From an uncultured Lachnospiraceae bacterium (GTDB lineage: Bacteria > Bacillota > Clostridia > Lachnospirales > Lachnospiraceae): a DNA stretch of 64,000 nucleotides. The position numbers were made by a program, and so were the translations under genes. Every line of letters starts with the position of its first letter. Position 1 is the stretch's first letter. Shown in pieces: positions 24,576 through 33,310 of this stretch. A model generated the notes under the pieces. That model was not told the origin of the DNA. It searched no databases and worked only from the letters and a program-made list of their open reading frames with translations. The DNA lies in assembly GCA_934352055.1 (NCBI GenBank), contig CAKRJY010000007.1, positions 1 through 64,000 on the forward strand, read 5' to 3'.

Positions 24576-26187
24576 AAATCAAATCCACCTGTTGATATCC
24601 CACACCATATGCACCAAATAAAATAACCGCAAAAATCAGTGCATAATAAAGTCCCCATCGCAATGGCACACGCATAGCAGCAATCTGTTCCAGACTTATC
24701 TTCTGCTTTTCCCGTAAATGACCGATCACGCCTACTACAATACATCCCATAACAATAACAACATAATCCGCCACATCCAGTCCCATGCAAAGCAGCGTAC
24801 CATCCCAAAGTCTTTGCGGTGCAAACTCTTTAAAAATGCTGGCAAACATAGAAAAGCCTGCCGTCAGTGTATTTGCGCGGAAGAACAGTTCCCCTGTAAA
24901 AATAATCAGCCATGTTTTTGCGATGCGAAGCACATTCCACCAGTGTGTCTCTTCACTCACTCCTGTTTTCGCATAAAAATGTTCTTTCAACGGTTCTAAT
25001 GCCACTTCCAAAAACAGAATCACAAAATAATACATACCGTAGAAAATATAATTCCACTGTGGACCATGCCATAATCCATTAAAAAGCCATACCGGAAACA
25101 ATGCAATCGCAGACCCAACGAGCTTTGTCATATATTTTCCCACATGGGCTTTTCCAAATTTGTTCCATTTACGCATAAAAGGAGAAACCGATACAGGATA
25201 AAAGACATAAGTCTTAAACCATACACCCAGTGTCATATGCCATCTGCGCCAGAATTCCGCTGCACTTTTCGAAGCAAACGGCTGGTTAAAATTCTCCGGC
25301 AGCGTCACACCAAACATCTGCCCGCTGCCAATCACGATATCCATGCATCCGGAAAATTCCATGTATAGCTGCACGGCATAAGAAATCGCAGCCACAATCA
25401 CAATTGCCCCACTATAATTTGCATAGTGATCAAACACTTCCGTGACCAGATAGTAAAGACGGTCTGCGATGATCATTTTCTTAAACAGTCCCCAAAGAAT
25501 CCGAATGGAACCTTTCGCTAAATTCTCAGAGCGCAGTGGGTTTCCACTCCACAAAGCGTCAGCTGTCTGGGAATACATGGCAATCGGGCCTTCCATAATC
25601 TGTGGAAAAAAGCCAAGGAATAATGCCACCTTTCCCAGATGGCGTTCCGCCTTGATTTTGTCCCAATATACATCAGCAAGATAGCCAATGGCCTGCAAGG
25701 TATAAAAGGAAATGCCAATAGGGACTGCTAGTTTTTTTGCTGTCAATGCCATATTACTCTTTCCCAAAAATGTCAGCATTCCATTTACATTTTCCACAAA
25801 AAATCCCGCATACTTCAAATAACCAAGAATGCCAAGAAGCACAAATACGCCAAAGAGCAAAACCCGCTTTTGCTTTTTCTTATATTCCAGTTTTGTCTGT
25901 TTTTTCCATGCGCGCCACTGTGCATCTGAAAGACCTTCCTTTTCGCTGCTGCTTTTATCTAAAACCTGTTTCTCATCACTCTTAATCCGCTCCAGCCATA
26001 AGCCAACATAATGTGTAAACATTGATGTTGCCATCAGAACAAGCACGAGTTTTTTACTAAACGTCCAGAAAAATGCATAGCCGGCGAGAAGCAAAATACA
26101 CCAGCGCTTTTTTTGCGGTGTCAGTTGATATGCAAGCAGTACAAGTGGTAAAAATAAAAATAAGTATGTCACTTCATGGTATGCCAT
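24562..26187 (-). CDS. MBOAT-family O-acyltransferase (DltB/AlgI-like)
   Basis: 541 residues, roughly eleven membrane spans. Begins MAYHEVTYLFLFLPLVLLAY. The MBOAT core shows FFPQIMEGPI, AEFWRRWHMTLGVWFKTY and the catalytic His in LWHGPQWNYIFYG. A hydrophilic insert rich in Lys/Glu (about 75-110) sits on the inside. Longer than DltB (about 400) and closer in length to alginate acetylases. It sits one base after the carrier protein gene, an arrangement like dltB-dltC in reverse, so it should accept the group carried on that protein and pass it across the membrane. Confidence 0.88.
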   Translation of the reverse strand: MAYHEVTYLFLFLPLVLLAYQLTPQKKRWCILLLAGYAFFWTFSKKLVLVLMATSMFTHYVGLWLERIKSDEKQVLDKSSSEKEGLSDAQWRAWKKQTKLEYKKKQKRVLLFGVFVLLGILGYLKYAGFFVENVNGMLTFLGKSNMALTAKKLAVPIGISFYTLQAIGYLADVYWDKIKAERHLGKVALFLGFFPQIMEGPIAMYSQTADALWSGNPLRSENLAKGSIRILWGLFKKMIIADRLYYLVTEVFDHYANYSGAIVIVAAISYAVQLYMEFSGCMDIVIGSGQMFGVTLPENFNQPFASKSAAEFWRRWHMTLGVWFKTYVFYPVSVSPFMRKWNKFGKAHVGKYMTKLVGSAIALFPVWLFNGLWHGPQWNYIFYGMYYFVILFLEVALEPLKEHFYAKTGVSEETHWWNVLRIAKTWLIIFTGELFFRANTLTAGFSMFASIFKEFAPQRLWDGTLLCMGLDVADYVVIVMGCIVVGVIGHLREKQKISLEQIAAMRVPLRWGLYYALIFAVILFGAYGVGYQQVDLIYAGF

Positions 26188-26188
26188 C

Positions 26189-26422
26189 TTAACTCTCCTG
26201 TAATCTTGTTACCATCGCATAGATTGCTTTTACAGAGTTAAAATTCTGTGGTACAATTTCAGATGCTTCGATTTCGATATCAAACGTTTCTCCTAATTCT
26301 GCAACAAGAGAAATCACGCCAAAAGAATCTAAAATGCGATTGTCAATCAATCCTTCTTCCTTTTCCCAATCAATACTGTCATCCATATCATTTAAAATTG
26401 TAAGTAATTCTTCCATTTTCAT
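26189..26422 (-). CDS. Acyl/aminoacyl carrier protein (DltC-like)
   Basis: 77 acidic residues with the phosphopantetheine attachment Ser in ILDSFGVISLV (Ser36 region), preceded by a helix and followed by ELGETFDIEIEASEIVPQNF, the normal carrier-protein pattern. A carrier for an aminoacyl thioester made by the adenylation enzyme at 27.7 kb. Between the decarboxylase (31 bp away) and the MBOAT (1 bp). Not a fatty-acid ACP by context. Confidence 0.88.
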   Translation of the reverse strand: MKMEELLTILNDMDDSIDWEKEEGLIDNRILDSFGVISLVAELGETFDIEIEASEIVPQNFNSVKAIYAMVTRLQES

Positions 26423-26453
26423 TTCCTCTTCTTTCTGTAATTCTATTTTACTT

Positions 26454-27656
26454 TTACATATTCAGGTCGTATGTCTCGCGGCGCGCGCGCAGCTGCTCAA
26501 AGCCATTGACAGGATCATATAAAACAACCGCAGGAAGTACATGGCTCAAAAAGAGTGCCATCCCCTCTGTAACCGCATAGGCTCCGGTATGTTCAAAAAT
26601 AATCACACTGCCCACACGCAAATCATCAATTTTTATATTTTGTATGAGCACATCATTGCCTGTGCAAAGTTCTCCACAAATGGTCCAATCCTGATAAATT
26701 CCACGAGAACCCTGTGGTCGAATCGTAACATGCGGTTGGTACATTCCCCGGATCTGTCCGTCGTAATTCATCTGGTGCATTCCACCATCCACAATGCAAT
26801 AATTATGGTCTTTGGAGCGTTTGGTATCTTTTACAGTCGTTATGTAGTAGCCACAATCCGCTACAAATGCGCGTCCCATTTCCAAAGTCACGTTTCCTTT
26901 CCAGTGCATTTCTTCTAACTGATTGGAAATTTCCGTAAGCGTTTTATCTCTTTCATCTTCCTGTCTCGCAAAATAAGGGACAGCCAGCCCCGGCCCGTAT
27001 TCGAGCTCCGCTGCTTCAAACCCTGTTTTTTCTTTTAACGCTGCAAAAAATGTATCCAGATAATGTAATTCTTCCCGTATCTTTTTCATCTTCTTTTGCG
27101 TTCCCGAAAAATAGTGGATTCCACAGATGGCTAACAGATTTTTATCCTGTTCTAACTCTACGATATTGGTAAGCGTATCCTCATCCATTCCAAACTGATT
27201 GCCACTCGTCAGTCGTAGATATACCGGCACTGTCTTTCCTTCCCGCCTCGCCCATTCTGTAATCACGGCATACTGATTGAGCGATTCAATCGTATAATGG
27301 CACCTTCCACCGTACGTATCTAGGATTTCCCACAAGTCATCCCGGTCTTTCATCACGCCGGATATCAGCAGTTTTTCCGGTGCAATTTCTTTCTCTTTGC
27401 AGATACGGAATTCTCCCATGGAACACACTTCAATGCGCTCTACTTCCTTTGCCATGATGTGCACCAAAAACGGATTGGCTTTCATGGCATAACAAAGATT
27501 TCTGTTTTCCCCTATTTTACTTTTTATATTTCTTACCGTTTTCCTGATCTGGCCTACATCAAATACATATGTCGGCGTTCCAAAACGAAGAATTGCTTCA
27601 TCCAGAACGGCTGTATCTAACCGCTCTGCTCGTTCAAATATTTCTTGTTCTTGCAT
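26454..27656 (-). CDS. Fold-III PLP-dependent decarboxylase, resembling BtrK-type carrier-bound amino acid decarboxylases
   Basis: 400 residues from the chosen start. PLP lysine Lys59 in CYAMKAN; GIHYFSGTQ; YGPGLAVPYFA; VDGGMHQ; the Cys331/Asp335 pair in GELCTGND; and EHTGAYAV, all in the order of diaminopimelate/ornithine-type decarboxylases. The patterns GVPYF, VDGGMH and LCTxxD recall BtrK of butirosin biosynthesis, which decarboxylates glutamate while it is bound to a carrier protein (from memory of that family). The frame is open to 27746, but the upstream part overlaps the adenylation gene and lacks a ribosome site; CAGGAG lies 11 bases before ATG 27656. The substrate is unknown. Confidence 0.82.
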   Translation of the reverse strand: MQEQEIFERAERLDTAVLDEAILRFGTPTYVFDVGQIRKTVRNIKSKIGENRNLCYAMKANPFLVHIMAKEVERIEVCSMGEFRICKEKEIAPEKLLISGVMKDRDDLWEILDTYGGRCHYTIESLNQYAVITEWARREGKTVPVYLRLTSGNQFGMDEDTLTNIVELEQDKNLLAICGIHYFSGTQKKMKKIREELHYLDTFFAALKEKTGFEAAELEYGPGLAVPYFARQEDERDKTLTEISNQLEEMHWKGNVTLEMGRAFVADCGYYITTVKDTKRSKDHNYCIVDGGMHQMNYDGQIRGMYQPHVTIRPQGSRGIYQDWTICGELCTGNDVLIQNIKIDDLRVGSVIIFEHTGAYAVTEGMALFLSHVLPAVVLYDPVNGFEQLRARRETYDLNM

Positions 27657-27696
27657 ATATGTCATTTCTCCTGTGTTGTTATTTTTGTTTTTTGCA

Positions 27697-29211
27697 TTAT
27701 GCAGACTCCAGAATTTTCTTAAAATATGCCCGGTCTGTCTTTCCATTTTTATTTAGTGGAAATGTATCTGCCTGGATAAATTTTCGTGGAACCATATACT
27801 CCGGCACACGTTCTTTCAGCGCCTTTCGGATTTCTGCGCTTTTCACATCACCCAGATAAAATGCAACAATGCGGTTATGCGAGGTATCCATCAGACAACA
27901 GGAGCGTTTTAAGTTTGGCACAAGATCCATGGCCTGCTCAATTTCCTCTAATTCAATACGATGCCCCATGTGTTTGATTTGAAAGTCTTTACGACCGGAG
28001 AAATATAGTTTTCCGTCTTCATCAAAATAACCCAGATCTCCCGTACGATAAAAGCGCTCCTTGTCTGGCAGCACAGCACCTGTTTGCGTTTTCCACCCTT
28101 CTGCTGCATCTACATAGCAAAAGCATTTCTCTGTTTCTGTCTCGTTATGATAATATCCGTTTGCAAGAGATTCTCCACTCACACAGATTTCTCCCTGTGC
28201 TCCCGGTGTTGTAACCGGATTTTGATTTTCATCTAACAAAAATACCTGTCGTCCCACGAATGCTTTTCCAATGGGTAACTTTTCTCCTTCTTCCATCACA
28301 TGGTCTATCACCTGATATGTACAATTGCATGTAATTTCTGACGGACCATACAGATTGACAAACATAGCCTGTGGGAGTGCCTCCTGCCATAATTTCAATT
28401 GTTTTCCCGGCATAACCTCACCGCTAAACATGACACGCTTGATCTCGGTAGGTATGCGGTAGCGAAAGCCACCCAAAGAAGATATGATGGTAAGCGCCGA
28501 CACCGCCCATGTCAGATTTGTGATATGGCGTTCACACAGATAATCCAAAAGTAGTGGAGGTGCGGCAAAGTAAGTACGTGGTATCAACACAAGGGTTGCC
28601 CCGGTCATCACACAACTGTAGATATCCTTCACGGATACATCAAAATCAAATGGTGCCTGATTACCCAGACGATCTTCTTTTGTAATGCCGAATGTATGGG
28701 TAAAATGTGTGATAAAATCAATCACTGCGCCATGACTTACGGTAATTCCTTTTGGCATTCCTGTGGAGCCTGATGTAAAAATGCCATAAAGAATATCTGT
28801 CGGTTTGAATTGTGCACGAATCTTTTGCAGCTTGATTTCCCCGACCAGATTCTGCCATGGTTCCTCTTGTTCACTTTCATAAGAAAAAAGTGTTTCCTCC
28901 GTGATAATCAACTGTGGTTTTAATACGGAAAAAATGCGCTGTATACGTTCTTTTGGCTGCGTCGGATCCACAATGACATAAAAACCACCCGCATATAAAA
29001 CGCCAAACATCAGTACTAATGTCTGTGTACTTTTTTCCGAAACAATGGCAACGGCATCCTGCCTATGTATCTTTTCACACAAAGAAGCACCCAGTGTTTT
29101 TGCTCGGTATACCAGTTCCGCCCATGTTAATGATGTGTGCTCATCTTCCACCGCCACACGTGTCGGATATTTCATTGCTGTCTCTTCCAGATAATCCAAA
29201 ACATTTTTCAT
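27697..29211 (-). CDS. Amino acid adenylation enzyme (DltA-like, AMP-binding)
   Basis: 504 residues, the length of D-alanine:carrier-protein ligase. ATP-binding P-loop GIFTSGSTGMPKG at about 143-155; NLYGPSEITCNCTY; YRTGDLGYFDEDGKLYFSGR; hinge and C-terminal Lys in NKNGKTDRAYF. It activates a carboxylic or amino acid as adenylate and loads it on the carrier protein encoded downstream. First gene of the operon; GAGGAAAGGA precedes its ATG. D-Ala specificity is not assured because the operon also encodes a decarboxylase that a normal dlt operon lacks. Confidence 0.88.
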   Translation of the reverse strand: MKNVLDYLEETAMKYPTRVAVEDEHTSLTWAELVYRAKTLGASLCEKIHRQDAVAIVSEKSTQTLVLMFGVLYAGGFYVIVDPTQPKERIQRIFSVLKPQLIITEETLFSYESEQEEPWQNLVGEIKLQKIRAQFKPTDILYGIFTSGSTGMPKGITVSHGAVIDFITHFTHTFGITKEDRLGNQAPFDFDVSVKDIYSCVMTGATLVLIPRTYFAAPPLLLDYLCERHITNLTWAVSALTIISSLGGFRYRIPTEIKRVMFSGEVMPGKQLKLWQEALPQAMFVNLYGPSEITCNCTYQVIDHVMEEGEKLPIGKAFVGRQVFLLDENQNPVTTPGAQGEICVSGESLANGYYHNETETEKCFCYVDAAEGWKTQTGAVLPDKERFYRTGDLGYFDEDGKLYFSGRKDFQIKHMGHRIELEEIEQAMDLVPNLKRSCCLMDTSHNRIVAFYLGDVKSAEIRKALKERVPEYMVPRKFIQADTFPLNKNGKTDRAYFKKILESA

Positions 29212-29349
29212 CTTTTTGTCCTTTCCTCACTGCTGTTTATCATTAGACGCTGTAACTCGTGTTTTGTTACAAATTTTTACCATCTCTAGTATGCTTTTAT
29301 TTTCTTAATAATGTTCTAAATACAATTCTTAAGTTTTCTAAATTTTTTA

Positions 29350-29405
29350 TAAAAGAAAAAGCCACAACAGATATGTTTTCTTACATATCCATTGTGACTT
29401 TTTGA
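29350..29405 (-). terminator. Terminator of the rhamnose catabolic operon
   Basis: A long stem with two small bulges: AAAGCCACAA plus AGATATGT pairs with ACATATC plus TTGTGACTTT. It is followed on the minus strand by TTTTTCTTTT. It lies about 60 bp beyond the rhaD stop. The rest of the spacer to 29211 holds only the start region of the Dlt-like operon. Confidence 0.8.
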
Positions 29406-29463
29406 CGTTTAAGATTCAATGAGGCAAGTGTTTAAGATTTCGTTAAGAAATGATGATGGGATT

Positions 29464-30324
29464 TTAACAATACATATCATGGTCAGATTTGAAATTTAAT
29501 ACCTCTTCATTCAGAGTAACTCCGAATTCTTTTCCAATCTGACGAAGCTGATCATCTTCTATGACTTGATTTGGTTTTTTCCCTCCATTTGCTGCAAGTG
29601 CAATTGCTGCGATCTCTGCTGCTTTTTCAATTGTGTGCATCAGTCCAAATGCAATATCAAAATTAGGTCCTGACACAAAGAGTCCATGGAAAGCCCAAAC
29701 AGCTGCCTCGTACTTTTCCATCATCACACAGGTAGCTTTTGCTATATCTGCGCCGCCCGGCACCATCCAAGGCACAACACCTACGCCGCCCGGGAATACA
29801 ACACAGCACTCCGTCGCACTCTTCCAGAGCATTCTTGTAAAGATCTCTGATTTCAGAGGGAGCACATAGGTCAGCGCTATTACATTCGGTGTATGCGCAT
29901 GGTAAATCACTCTGTTCTCACCATTTGTCACTCTCTTACGGATCGAGTGATTCATAAAGTGCGTTGGGAATTCTGAAGTTGGTCTACCGCCTTTTTCCAA
30001 TCCCCATACAATTCTGTAACTGTCCCCGGCATCATTAATCTCAACAATACAGATATTATTCTGCGGTTCCAAATCTACATTGCGAAGAAACTTTCCACTT
30101 CCCGTAGAAATAAAATATTCGTTTTTCAGATTATCCGCCTGTACATCCATTTTGACCCAGTCTCCCGGCGTCTCTTTAAAATACGGAGAACACTCTTGTA
30201 CATCTTCCTCTGTCATTCGATATGTGAGATTTCCGCCATTTCTCTCATGCCATCCTTGACGAACGCCATCTCCACACATGCGAATATAATCTTCCATACA
30301 TTTTACACCAAATATACTGTTCAT
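29464..30324 (-). CDS. rhaD: L-rhamnulose-1-phosphate aldolase
   Basis: 286 residues of the class II zinc aldolase family. WHERNGGNLTYR near residue 27 is the RhaD phosphate/substrate loop. Zinc ligands are VIYHAHTPN and the later His in AVWAFHGLF, with a Glu in the first helix region. Splits rhamnulose 1-phosphate to dihydroxyacetone phosphate and L-lactaldehyde. ATG at 30324 has AAAGGA eight bases upstream; the ATG three codons earlier overlaps this site. Last gene of the kinase-isomerase-aldolase operon. Confidence 0.93.
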   Translation of the reverse strand: MNSIFGVKCMEDYIRMCGDGVRQGWHERNGGNLTYRMTEEDVQECSPYFKETPGDWVKMDVQADNLKNEYFISTGSGKFLRNVDLEPQNNICIVEINDAGDSYRIVWGLEKGGRPTSEFPTHFMNHSIRKRVTNGENRVIYHAHTPNVIALTYVLPLKSEIFTRMLWKSATECCVVFPGGVGVVPWMVPGGADIAKATCVMMEKYEAAVWAFHGLFVSGPNFDIAFGLMHTIEKAAEIAAIALAANGGKKPNQVIEDDQLRQIGKEFGVTLNEEVLNFKSDHDMYC

Positions 30325-30354
30325 ATAGTCCATCCTTTCTATGCCAGAAAAACA

Positions 30355-31776
30355 TTATCTACAGATAATATCTACAGGTACATTTAATATTTTAGCAACC
30401 TTTAAAATGGTGTCAATATGCTTTCCAACTGCTGCAGCCATGTGGTGTGTAGGACCTGCCTCACTCCATCTGTTGCAGAACTCCCTTGCTCCTATAGAGA
30501 AACGTGTTCTCATGTTTGTATCTCCGAAAGTAAAAATTGGTCCATCCTCATTTACGCCTTCGGCAACTACAAATTTAAAATGTCCATCCATATCCTGGGT
30601 GATTCCAAGATATGTCACATCGCCTGTTGGTGGATAGAACTGTGTAAGATATCCGCCTCCTGTCTTTCCATGGAACACATCTACTATTTTCATTGTCGGT
30701 TTCTTTGCCTGTGAAATCGCAGCATCTCCTGAACCGGAATGGCCAATGATACATATGTCTTCATTAAAATCAATAGAGTACATTTCTGAAAGCTGTCCTG
30801 TTCCGGCGATTGTCTTTAAGATACTCATAGCCATGGCAACCTTAATATCACCCTCTACTGCACAGGCTGTTCCCTGTTTGATCAGCATTGAAAATGCAGG
30901 GATCAGCATACTATCCAGCTTACCGGCAACGCCCTGTGAAAATCCATCGTAATGGGAAGCAACAAGCGCCAAGTCCTCATCCTTTACCCACTGTTCAAAT
31001 GCAACAACGTATTTTGCCATATCCCATACTTTTTCAATGGTTCCGCCGCCCTCAATATCGAAGGTATCTAAAATATCCTGTGCCTTTGCTCTGATTGCAT
31101 CTTCATCTGTTATGTCATCGGCGATTGCCCACATTTTTTCCCAATCAAACTGCTTTGTGTAAAGACCCATTCTGTTGTACAGATTTGTCTCATCAATGTA
31201 TAAATCCATCATGCCAGGATATGGTCTTCCGATCTGCGCAATGTTTGTGTAACGGAATCTTCTACGAACCTGTGCTGCCTTACACCATTCTTCGATTTCG
31301 TGAGCCACATACTCATCTCCACCTTCTACAACACCGGTAATGACTGCATGTCTTTTTCCTGCTCTCTCTAAATCTGCAACCATTTCCCCTACAGCGCCAC
31401 AGGCATAGAGTTCACCCAGCCACTTTGGTGTGTCTGTGTTTGCATAGTCCGGCGCTTTCAATTTCTGTACATTTACCAGCACTACCGGCACATCCAGATC
31501 TCTTACTGCCGGAAGCATATTGTAACTTGTAGCATATGTAAGAAGCTGCAGAATCACAAGATCTACATCCGCCGCTCTGAATTTGTCGCCTGCTGCCATA
31601 GAAAGTTCTTTTGTTGTAACGATACCTCCATCAATTACCTCTACTGTGTCAGGAATCGTCTTTTTAAATGCTTCATACTGTGCCTCAAATTCCGGCACCA
31701 GGGAAGGGAACTGTGGCAAATATGCTCCCAATGCAATAGAAAATACACCAACTTTTGCTTTTGTTTCAACTAACAT
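30355..31776 (-). CDS. L-fucose/L-arabinose isomerase family protein, probable rhamnose isomerase of the operon
   Basis: 473 residues. Not the usual RhaA or the xylose-isomerase-like RhaI. The sequence has the N-terminal Rossmann-like layout of FucI/AraA-type isomerases (VEVIDGGIVTTKE, DVDLVILQLLTYATS) and the C-terminal metal-site residues, Glu in TACAVEGDI and His in SEAGPTHHMAAA. Set between rhamnulokinase and RhaD, with AGGAGG before the start, it is the only isomerase available and should convert L-rhamnose to L-rhamnulose. That assignment is from context; it could also act on fucose or arabinose. Confidence 0.75.
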   Translation of the reverse strand: MLVETKAKVGVFSIALGAYLPQFPSLVPEFEAQYEAFKKTIPDTVEVIDGGIVTTKELSMAAGDKFRAADVDLVILQLLTYATSYNMLPAVRDLDVPVVLVNVQKLKAPDYANTDTPKWLGELYACGAVGEMVADLERAGKRHAVITGVVEGGDEYVAHEIEEWCKAAQVRRRFRYTNIAQIGRPYPGMMDLYIDETNLYNRMGLYTKQFDWEKMWAIADDITDEDAIRAKAQDILDTFDIEGGGTIEKVWDMAKYVVAFEQWVKDEDLALVASHYDGFSQGVAGKLDSMLIPAFSMLIKQGTACAVEGDIKVAMAMSILKTIAGTGQLSEMYSIDFNEDICIIGHSGSGDAAISQAKKPTMKIVDVFHGKTGGGYLTQFYPPTGDVTYLGITQDMDGHFKFVVAEGVNEDGPIFTFGDTNMRTRFSIGAREFCNRWSEAGPTHHMAAAVGKHIDTILKVAKILNVPVDIICR

Positions 31777-31787
31777 ATCTTGTCCTC

Positions 31788-33185
31788 CTAAAATTCATAT
31801 TTGTTTATCTTGAATGAATGAAAAATACATTCTCTTGCACTTTTTAAATCTGCAAGTTCTCCGGCTGCGATCATCTGTGCCGCAACATTACCAACTGCAG
31901 TAGCCTCAGTAGGTCCGGTATACACTGTTTTTCCACATGCTTTCGCAGTCAGTTCATTTAAATAGACTGCGTTGGAACCACCGCCAACGATATGGATACA
32001 ATCATAATTTTTGCCAGTAATTTCTTCTATTTCGTTCATCGTATCCGCATAGCATTTTGCAAGTGAATGATAGATAACCGCTGCAACCTCCGCTATGCCC
32101 TCCGGGACCTGTTGTCCTGATTCTCGGCAGGCAGCCTTCACTTCTTCCGTCATGTTTTTTGGAGCAAGAAATCTATCGTCATTTGCAGGCACAATGGAAG
32201 CAATAGATGTCTTGGATGCCATGGCACATATATCCGCATAGCTCATATCATCCGCGATTTCTTTCTTCGCTGAATTAATCATCCACATACCCATAATATT
32301 TTTCAAATATCGGAACCTGTAATCGTACCCACCTTCATTGGTAAGATTTTTCTCCATGCTTTCCTTCGTACAGATTGCTTCTTTTAATTCTGTCCCCATC
32401 AAAGACCATGTACCTGAACTGATATATAAAACATCTTCCTCATTACTCGGAACCGCCACAACAGCAGAGCCTGTGTCATGCGTTGCCGGAAGAACCACTT
32501 TACAGCAAAATCCTACTTTCTGCTGTATTTCTTCGGTCAGTTCTCCCACGATAGTTCCTGGAAGTTTGATTTCTGTAAAAATATCTCTAGGAAATCCCAG
32601 CATATCAATCAGTTCAAAATCCCAATCTTTTGTCTCTGGATGTAAAAGTTGTGTTGTAGATGCATTTGTATACTCTGTCACTTTTCTTCCCGTCAGCAAA
32701 AAATTGAAATAATCTGGAATCAGAAGCATTGTTTTTGCATTGGCTAACTCCTGTGGTTTTTTCATCTTGACTGCCATCAACTGATATATGGTGTTAAAAA
32801 TCTGCTTTTGAATCCCGGTTCTCTCGTATAACTCATCCTGTGAAATCACTTTGTATACTTCCTGATCCATCCCCTTGGTTCTGCCATCTCTGTAACCCAC
32901 TGTCTTTCCAATCAGATGATCCTCTTTATCCAGCAATGCAAAATCTACAGCCCATGTGTCTATTCCCATACTTACAGGAATTTTTCCGAGTTCATAGCAC
33001 TTTTTCATTCCTGTCAGAATATCTTCAAATAACTTTTTGCTGTCCCAGACTTTTTCTCCGTCAACTTCCACCATCCCATTTGAAAAACGATAAATCTCTT
33101 CCAGAATGATTTTCCCGTTTTCTAAATGTGATAAAATATGTCTTCCGCTGGAAGCCCCAATGTCTACTGCAAGATAATATTGCAT
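31788..33185 (-). CDS. rhaB: Rhamnulokinase
   Basis: 465 residues of the FGGY kinase family: N-terminal phosphate loop LAVDIGASSGRHIL, the catalytic Asp in GIDTWAVDFALLD, second-lobe ATHDTGSAVVAVP and ISSGTWSLMG, and HIVGGGSNAVYLN. The DIGASSGR start is characteristic of rhamnulokinases. ATG at 33185 follows AAGGGAGG; the open frame continues 12 codons upstream without a ribosome site. First gene of the operon. No sugar transporter is linked. Confidence 0.93.
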   Translation of the reverse strand: MQYYLAVDIGASSGRHILSHLENGKIILEEIYRFSNGMVEVDGEKVWDSKKLFEDILTGMKKCYELGKIPVSMGIDTWAVDFALLDKEDHLIGKTVGYRDGRTKGMDQEVYKVISQDELYERTGIQKQIFNTIYQLMAVKMKKPQELANAKTMLLIPDYFNFLLTGRKVTEYTNASTTQLLHPETKDWDFELIDMLGFPRDIFTEIKLPGTIVGELTEEIQQKVGFCCKVVLPATHDTGSAVVAVPSNEEDVLYISSGTWSLMGTELKEAICTKESMEKNLTNEGGYDYRFRYLKNIMGMWMINSAKKEIADDMSYADICAMASKTSIASIVPANDDRFLAPKNMTEEVKAACRESGQQVPEGIAEVAAVIYHSLAKCYADTMNEIEEITGKNYDCIHIVGGGSNAVYLNELTAKACGKTVYTGPTEATAVGNVAAQMIAAGELADLKSARECIFHSFKINKYEF

Positions 33186-33219
33186 AAAAACCTCCCTTTC
33201 TTCGCATATGATGTATACC

Positions 33220-33225
33220 ATTATA
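33220..33225 (-). promoter_or_regulatory. -10 box of the rhamnose operon promoter
   Basis: A perfect TATAAT (minus strand) lies 35 bp before the rhaB ATG with no good -35 at 16-18 bp, as expected for an activator-dependent promoter. The 9-bp word found upstream of the GH78 gene is not present here. Confidence 0.4.
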
Positions 33226-33248
33226 GTAACAATCCCTCACAAAGAATA

Positions 33249-33279
33249 AAGGACACCTTTTGTCTGAAAAAGTGTCCTT
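33249..33279 (-). terminator. Terminator of the two-component/ABC transporter operon
   Basis: AAGGACAC/GTGTCCTT stem (33249-33256, 33272-33279), followed on the minus strand by TATTCTTT. It separates the permease gene from the rhamnose operon. Confidence 0.7.
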
Positions 33280-33310
33280 ATTTGTATAGGCAGTTTTCAT
33301 CTTATCGTTG

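Noticed and set aside
27657..27746. N-terminal extension of the PLP decarboxylase (30 extra residues)
   Set aside because: It overlaps the adenylation gene's end, is Asn/Lys-rich without family similarity, and lacks a ribosome site, whereas CAGGAG precedes the internal ATG.
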